Position numbers and translations under genes: made by a program | The notes under the pieces: model-generated | What the model was told of the DNA's origin: nothing | What the model saw: only the letters and a program-made list of their open reading frames with translations | Database searches by the model: none | Part shown: one piece after another, positions 59,001-64,000 of the stretch | Position numbering within the stretch: position 1 is the stretch's first letter | How the letters are laid out: the number at the start of each line of letters is the position of its first letter | NCBI GenBank assembly: GCA_949152475.1 | Contig: OX424570.1 | Location: 6,436,181 to 6,500,180 of the forward strand | Length of the DNA stretch: 64,000 nucleotides | From: Terebella lapidaria | Taxonomy: Eukaryota > Annelida > Polychaeta > Terebellida > Terebellidae | Direction of reading: 5' to 3'

Positions 59001-62000
59001 CAGACCGGCGATTCAAGGGCAACGAAACTTATACACGTCATAGAGGTACATGAGAGGAATGTTTTGAAACAAAAATCTCAAAACTGATCAGACAGTTTTT
59101 GAGAAAATGGCCATCAATGTCCAAAATTGGCAATTTTTCCTCAAAAATGGCCGCCAAGGCGGCAAAAACGATTCAATCAAAAAAATTTAAAAAGTTTTTT
59201 TAGATATTGGCCTAAGGTGTGTTTTTGTGTTTTTTTTAGGTCCGGTAACCGACACCAAATGAAAAACCACGACTGTCTGAATAGGGCCGGTAAGCTGAAA
59301 GGGCGGGTAAGCTTAGGTAAGCTAACTAGCATGGTGTTGCGAAAATTAATGAAGCTATCTGTATAGCTACTAAAATACAGTTATTACTCATTTTTGCAAA
59401 AATATTTATGAACGAGCACATCATCTATGAAACTTCAGCAATTACCTCTGATTAACCACAATTTTACCAAGATAGCATTTAGTATAACATCTGAAACCTG
59501 AAACCAGGCAACTAGTGAAAACCTAATCTGTAAAACTGGCCGATTATCGCTACAAGAATAACGTTGGCGGTGGTTATATGAAAACTTCATGAGATTTACG
59601 CGATAAAACTAGGCGACCACGACTGAAACAGCCAAGACAAATCCACGGAAAGATTTTGGTTCCAATAATAATCGGACGCTAAGAACAAGGATTCTAGTTT
59701 ATTGATCAAACTTCTGCTCCTTCGACCTACTTCCTACCCTCTTGGGTTTCAAGTCTCAGTTAGGGAAGACAAAAAAAATGAAAATACGGGGGCATATAAA
59801 AATTGACAAAATGATGATAGATCATGGATTCGTGGCTTTGGACCAACCAGTTGGAAAATTTTGCGAGAAGGCTTCAGCACGCCGTTTCCAGTTGCATGAG
59901 AGTGATATTTCTTCGCAATATTTCCAGCGGGACTCGGAAGTCCCTACATAAAATGTTATCGTGAACGCTCGGGTTCTCAGCAACAGAAAATTCTGCTGCC
60001 GAGAATAAACCACTGAGGAGGAAATGCTCAGTTCCTGATCAATATTTCATTTTTTTCGTGCAGTACTACATGTATATATATATACATAGAAGGTATTAGG
60101 TAAGCACATTAGCAAGTACTTATATATGCTGCAGTATAGTAAAACACAGAATAATGACATCAAAAACTTCAAAGGCCATCAGTGATTCACTTTTTCCCTT
60201 CGGTGTATAATTACATTAAAATTTTATATTCCACCTCAGGGTAAAAACACCATGTGCAATTTAAATACATTTAATGCTATATTCGAGGCTAGTGATGTAC
60301 CTATCGTATTCAAAAAATAAATAACATTTAATTTGCTAATTTTATGTACATGTATGCCTTGAATGTACCTGGGAGAAATGAATATTGTAAGAGTTTATAT
60401 AGTTTACAGAGTGATTTTCACACGCATTCAATGTTTTAGGTTATTTTCAATTAATTATAAATGACCTGTAAGTGATAGTAATGATTTTTTTATGCATCAT
60501 GAGTCTTATCAGACATTGTCATATCGGTAGTGACATGTACCGGGTTGTACCCACATGTGATAGATCCATGGTACCATGGTAACTGCTTTCATGGCAACCA
60601 CACACAATACTTATAACGAAACCATGCCAACTGCTCATTGACTACTATAATGGTTACCATAGCAACCACCAAGTGACTACTCACTTGTGCAATTCGTAGC
60701 AACGACTCAGCGATGTCCTTCCCGCTTGTGAGGCTTCCGAAAGGATCTCGCGGCGAAAGACTCAACCTCCGACTGACGTGCAACCTTCTATTGTCCCTTC
60801 CCTCGGCAGATACTCGCAAGCGATTCCCCTGGTTCATAGCATTGTCATCTGGTGTTGCCACGGCAACCCTCGGCGGCACCCTGATGGCTCCCTGAGGAGG
60901 TCCCACCCCCAACTTGACCGGGGTGAAAGCACTTGGCGATGACCCGATTTCCCTGGGCTGTGATTGGCTGGAGTTGATCACATGGTCTGGAGGTATCACA
61001 TGACTAGGAGTACCTGGAGTAGGCAAGCTTGGGCTTTTATTCTCTGCGTCGGATAAGAGACCACGTAGAGATGTCGCAAGAATATCCTCAATTGTAATCG
61101 AAGTTTTCCGCTGTGGGGTACCAGTATTCGGAATATGCAAATTAGGCGGTGGTTGTACATGGGGGGTTACTAAGTGTGGACTCGTCTGTCTGGCAGGGCT
61201 CACTGGCGACCGCAAGCGAACACGCCTCGGTTCAGGTGCCATGCGCGTAGTCCCACATTGCTGAACAAAATGACCAGGAACCGTGAGCCGATTCATGGAG
61301 GACACTCGATGTGGACGATTGGGAAACATACCCTCCTGTCGGCTGTCCATACCATACAGGTTATTGTACGATACACTTGGTCTTGACCCTAGCGGCACCC
61401 CGTGACTGTACGGCATGGCTTTCCGCTGCATTGACTCCCCAAAAGACCACCTTCGACATCCAATCCCTGTATCCGCGGAGACTTTGTTTAGCCTCTCCGT
61501 CAGGTCTTGTATGTGTTCTTCTTCCGCGGAGAGTCGTCTATTGCCATGGCAACAAGTTCTAGGTCGCATGGTCGGGTTGCCAAGTGATTCCGGAGACCGG
61601 CGGACTTGAGGTACCGTCCCGGATTTGACCTTGTCCATGAGAATGTGATCCATGGAGGCTTGTAAAACTTGTTCCATTGTCATTGATGTCACGTCTCGCT
61701 GGAAGGGGACAGTGTCCACTAGGACTCGAGGAATGGATGGTCGCCTAGTTGCCATGGTTACCTTGCTTTGATAAGTGATCTCTGGCTTGGCTTTGATCTC
61801 AGTGATACCAGTAGTTGCCTGGTTGCTCGTTGAGTGTCCTGGTTGGTTCAAGTTGGTAAGTGATAACGTAGGTCGTGGAATGTCATGTTCATCTGGATGT
61901 TCCTTGATTACCAAGCTAGTGACACTGTGCGAAATATGGCGTCTGTACACAACATCTGGCTGTTCCACTATAGGATGAAAAATTACATTTCTCTGCAGCG

Positions 62001-62637
62001 CGGAAAACTCATCACTTGAGGAGGAGGATGGTCGTCCCAGGCACAGATGAGTGAAACTTCTGCCAAAGTGCGCTTCTGTCCGGGGCGATAAATCCAGATT
62101 ATGTAAGGCTGGAACGCTGGAGGCAGGTGTGCTTAAAGTTGGCTTCGGTCCCACCAGGTGGCAGCTCTGTCTCTGCTGCCCGCCGCGGAACTGAACTTTG
62201 ACATTGTCACATGCTGCTAAATTTGGGACGCTAAACCACGCTGTATTGTTTACTCCTGCCGCTGGCACTCGACAAATAGGCGACAATGTTGTCGGTGAAA
62301 GGTGCAACTCGGAAGTTTTCGATCTTGTCGCCGACCACACGGGGCCATGGCCGACTGCACCCAGTGACCTGTGTTGGTGTGATGACGAGTCGGGCCGGTG
62401 GCCGAAATCTGTCTGCGTTCCGTTGTTAGTAGCGACTACGGTGGCTCCGGCAGAACAAGTCTTCATGACGCCATCGCCATGGATCTCCTCAAGCTCGGAG
62501 ATGTCTGTCAGTCTGGACGCTCGTCTGCTCGGACTTTTTGTCGGTAGAGTGTTTTCTGACAGGTAAACAGCAGACTTGTACGTGTTTTGCTGGGGAGTAT
62601 CATCGCCAACATTAATACTGAGGGACGATGAAAACAT
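34288..62637 (-). CDS. Unidentified giant disordered protein, whole coding span (two alternative 5' exons)
   Basis: I do not recognise this protein. Four long coding segments on the minus strand share phase 0 joins. Two alternative 5' exons (62637-60685 or 52247-47664) are each followed by a common 7236-nt exon (42546-35311) and a last exon (35073-34288, stop TGA). Products would be about 3324 or 4201 aa. Almost all of it is low-complexity, rich in Ser, Gln, Lys, Glu and Pro, with no transmembrane or catalytic domain visible. The first 75 residues of the common exon (RRRYDWNTHHFFPDIHDFDV, then EKRAFKRCYIEEDWLRHVD) are the only part that looks like a folded, conserved domain. Large size, SH3-type proline motifs and many phosphosites suggest a scaffold of cytoskeleton or junctions; that is inference. 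The two 5' exons could also belong to separate genes. Confidence 0.7.
35311..42546 (-). CDS. Giant gene, 7.2-kb common exon
   Basis: 7236 nt, exactly 2412 codons, with acceptor TTTGTGTTTTGCAG and donor AAG|GTCAGT. An uninterrupted frame this long cannot be chance. It opens with SAEDSLKSHGDSYHSQHP, then RRRYDWNTHHFFPDIHDFDV and CYIEEDWLRHVDTDD, which looks folded. The rest is disordered, very Gln/Lys/Ser-rich. Near the middle DDM[A/R]YR recurs three times at 57-59 aa spacing (38184, 38013 and 37836). SADSGYMEQSESD (about 37376) matches the SADSG style seen in tensin exon 3. Short coiled-coil-prone stretches (EARQRLNKLRQEKNRQEQSR; EEEQKKFEDYKRAYARKLSE) lie in the first quarter. I do not recognise the family. 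Confidence 0.88.
44112..45083. mobile_element. 972-bp inverted-repeat element with 6-bp target duplication, IS3EU-like ends
   Basis: The left end TACGG-TG-GCTCATATTCGCCA and the right end TGGCGAATATGAGC-TT-CCGTA are inverted copies with two mismatches in 21 bp. CAATAG lies immediately outside both ends (44106-44111 and 45084-45089), a perfect 6-bp duplication. The interior is almost wholly a palindromic satellite. A 6-bp duplication with TAYGG-type termini is, as I recall, the published signature of IS3EU DNA transposons; that assignment is from memory. No transposase frame exists, so it is non-autonomous. Confidence 0.75.
44157..45040. repeat. Palindromic satellite, AGCGTTATAACGCT family
   Basis: About 30 units of 20-24 bp lie in 44157-44816 and about four more in 44946-45040, separated by a 129-bp unique spacer. 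Each unit is or nearly is self-complementary: cores AGCGTTATAACGCT and AGCGTAATTACGCT are perfect palindromes, joined by GTAATTTAC-type linkers that are themselves near-palindromic. The two strands therefore read alike. Confidence 0.9.
47664..52247 (-). CDS. Giant gene, alternative 5' exon A (1528 codons)
   Basis: ATG at 52247 (ACAAAATGTC) follows an in-frame TAA upstream, so translation starts here. The 4584-nt frame ends CGCCAG at a GTAAAG donor, phase 0. The start, SLGSLTDTDSAYGTESQYS, is Ser/Thr/Asp-rich, and the remainder is acidic and disordered. A serine run (about residues 421-435) precedes an alanine run. Two RVxF-type PP1-docking motifs occur: KHVHF (residues 500-504) and KSVKF (540-544). 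The final KSVLEELSQQDVEDAVKKLRQ segment is helical. The C-terminal third has a basic KRKRAK cluster that could be a nuclear-localisation signal. Function is unknown; a PP1-binding scaffold is a possibility only. Confidence 0.85.
52940..53007 (+). repeat. tRNA-like sequence, possible SINE head
   Basis: GTAGTTAGCATGATTGCTTG, then CATACTGGA and GGTTGCGATCCAATCCCGGGC, follow the order of a tRNA: D-arm with TTAGC, anticodon arm near TTGCATA, and a box-B-like GCGATCCAATCC. Box A and box B are both imperfect and the acceptor stem does not close, so it is not a working tRNA gene. A tRNA-derived SINE remnant is the simplest reading. Confidence 0.45.
58365..59252 (-). mobile_element. Inverted relative of the Helentron-like element
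   Basis: The sequence is the reverse complement of the family seen at 9945-12017. GGTCCGGTAACC at 59239-59250 is its 5' end, and the interior has AAAATCAAAATGGCCGCCA words 430 bp apart and the same AAGGTCATTGAAGGTCAAATT cluster. The far end (near 58365) lacks a clear subterminal repeat or hairpin, so this copy may be incomplete. About two tandem units remain. Confidence 0.65.
60685..62637 (-). CDS. Giant gene, alternative 5' exon B (651 codons)
   Basis: ATG at 62637 (ATCACCATGT) opens 651 codons ending RIAQ at a GTGAGT donor, phase 0, so it can join the common exon at 42546 in frame by skipping exon A. The sequence is Ser/Pro/Arg-rich, with ENTLPTKSPSRRASRLTDIS near the start. Three similar amphipathic segments appear: MEQVLQASMDHILMDKV, IEDILATSLRGLLSDAE and GKDIAESLLRIAQ, the last running into SAED of the common exon. 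No known family is recognised. It could be the first exon of a separate gene whose later exons I cannot see. Confidence 0.75.
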
Positions 62638-64000
62638 GGTGATAATCTTTCGGCGAGGGTTCGTCCAGATTCGCACACTTTTCTACAAGGCATCAATCCA
62701 AGGCCGAATCCGCCGTAAATTTTTGGGTGCATAAAACTTCAACGGATATCCAATTTCATTCTTTTAATTTCTCCAAATGATAACCGTGATAACTGATGTA
62801 TGTGATGATTTGAAATGAGTTGTTTCTGTAGCAGGGATGGCTGGAAACCTGATCATAGAGTCTAGATTTCATGGACGACTAATGCGAAGTTTTTCTGAGG
62901 GGTTGTGATCGGAGCCTCGTCCAAACGCCGATCAAAATCTGTTGCCAGATCAATAGGAAAGACATATATCCACATGGAACTTTCTTTGCCGAGGGCTGGG
63001 GGGTGGCGGGCAGACGGACTCACATCTTCAACCATAGTCCTCTTTGTACTTGTAGAGTCGGGAATCGTGCGATACCCCTTCCAACGTCTGCATCAGATAT
63101 GGGGTGGCAGGAGAGGGGGGACGTACAAGACTCTAGTTTGGGTCTAACTTATGCACCCAGGTATCCGCGTGGATATCACGTATCATGCTAGGTTGCTGCT
63201 TGGTACGGGGAACAAATAGAATATTAGCACCTGTACTCAACATTCATCATTTCACACATGGTCCACATGGGAATCGCTCCTTCCCGTTCCTTCGTGTTCC
63301 TTCGATTCTGATCCAGAATTGATAGATGCTGAACCCAAACAAGGGACACTGCCAAGAAAAATTGGAGCTGAGTTTTCCGTTCTATCTTTTGTCGCTTTAC
63401 TCTTCCATGTTTATAAAGCAATTATCGTCTGGAACAATAATCAATTTTTGACCCAGGTGAAAGAAGCTAATTCCATTTATTCCACTGTGGGTCCTGGGAG
63501 GTCCCAATAACGTTTTACCATCGTATATTTATCTTGTTTGTGGGGGGGGGGGGGGGGGGTACTCGCAGTACGGAGAGATCACAATGAATGGGTGATGATG
63601 GAGCGAAGCTGAGTCATGCCTCGTGATGGAATTGCTCAAAATTGGCACTGGTTTAGTCCGTGTGGACCGCAAACACATGCATAGACCTATCATATAACAC
63701 AAGAGATACTACACTTACATCCTGAATGTATTATTCATGTATTGGCATATCAGCTCAGAGCTGAAGCTACTGTAACTGTGAACAACATTTACACAATGAC
63801 TCAAAAATTCATTAGACTTTGATAAATTGGCAATTTAAAACACTGTTTTTCAGGCAAGGCTAAGAAATATTATCTGAGAACATATTTCTAAAATAATCTC
63901 ATATAATGATCTGATAATAATCTGATTTGATAGTAGGTCCAAGCATAATTTCGAATGATTATTTTATCAATTTCATGAATGTTACTATACGTTCATTTCA
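62638..64000 (-). other. Upstream of exon B: 5'UTR/promoter region
   Basis: No coding exon is seen. It contains a run of about 19 Gs (63541-63560). The 5'UTR and promoter of the exon B form should lie in the first few hundred bases, but I see no TATA box or clear initiator. Confidence 0.4.

Larger units (their letters stand above)
52248..60684 (-). other. Intron/upstream region between exons B and A (8.4 kb)
   Basis: No convincing coding exon is seen on either strand; the longest + frame (53506-54042) has no protein signature. It holds a tRNA-like patch (52940-53007), a duplicated TAGTGCTGCCCTCTA word (54939 and 54969), G-rich stretches (56083-56325, 57820-57835) and the inverted Helentron-like relative (58365-59252). 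The first few hundred bases upstream of 52247 should include the promoter of exon A. Confidence 0.5.

Overview
The window looks like animal nuclear DNA, most likely from a marine invertebrate. The evidence is AT-rich introns of 0.1-5 kb with GT/AG borders, a tensin gene with metazoan SH2 and PTB domains, many small inverted-repeat transposons and frequent poly-G/poly-C runs. I cannot assign a phylum from sequence alone. There are no bacterial-type operons, rRNA genes, CRISPR arrays or intact tRNA genes.

Left half (+ strand, 127-28805): one tensin gene. Nineteen or twenty exons join in phase into a protein of about 1738 aa, or 1750 aa with a possible 36-nt microexon. The order is a short N-terminus with no phosphatase-like domain, a long disordered region with LD-like helices, a glutamine-rich exon, an SH2 domain and a C-terminal PTB domain. 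Two further possible first exons (19994-20489 and 21896-22088) sit just before the SH2 exons and would give short SH2-PTB forms. The gene ends in a 2.2-kb 3'UTR with AATAAA at 28780-28785.

Middle (28.8-31.35 kb): the convergent intergenic space. It is largely made of three inverted-repeat elements: Harbinger-like, unclassified and TA-flanked.

Right half (- strand, about 62637 down to 31340): a very large gene for a low-complexity protein I do not recognise. A 7.2-kb internal exon (42546-35311) and a last coding exon (35073-34288) can be joined in phase 0 to either of two long 5' exons: 52247-47664 (1528 aa) or 62637-60685 (651 aa). The products would be about 4201 or 3324 aa. Candidate PP1-docking motifs, a serine run and a 57-59-aa spaced DDM[A/R]YR repeat are its main landmarks.

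Repeats: a Helentron-like element with 455-bp internal tandem repeats (9945-about 12017) and an inverted relative (58365-59252); a 972-bp element with 6-bp target duplications filled by a palindromic AGCGTTATAACGCT satellite (44112-45083); several smaller MITEs; and an unusual density of RFX/X-box-like CCATGGYAAC palindromes, some inside coding exons. All exon joins are inferred from splice consensus and reading phase; no transcript data were available.
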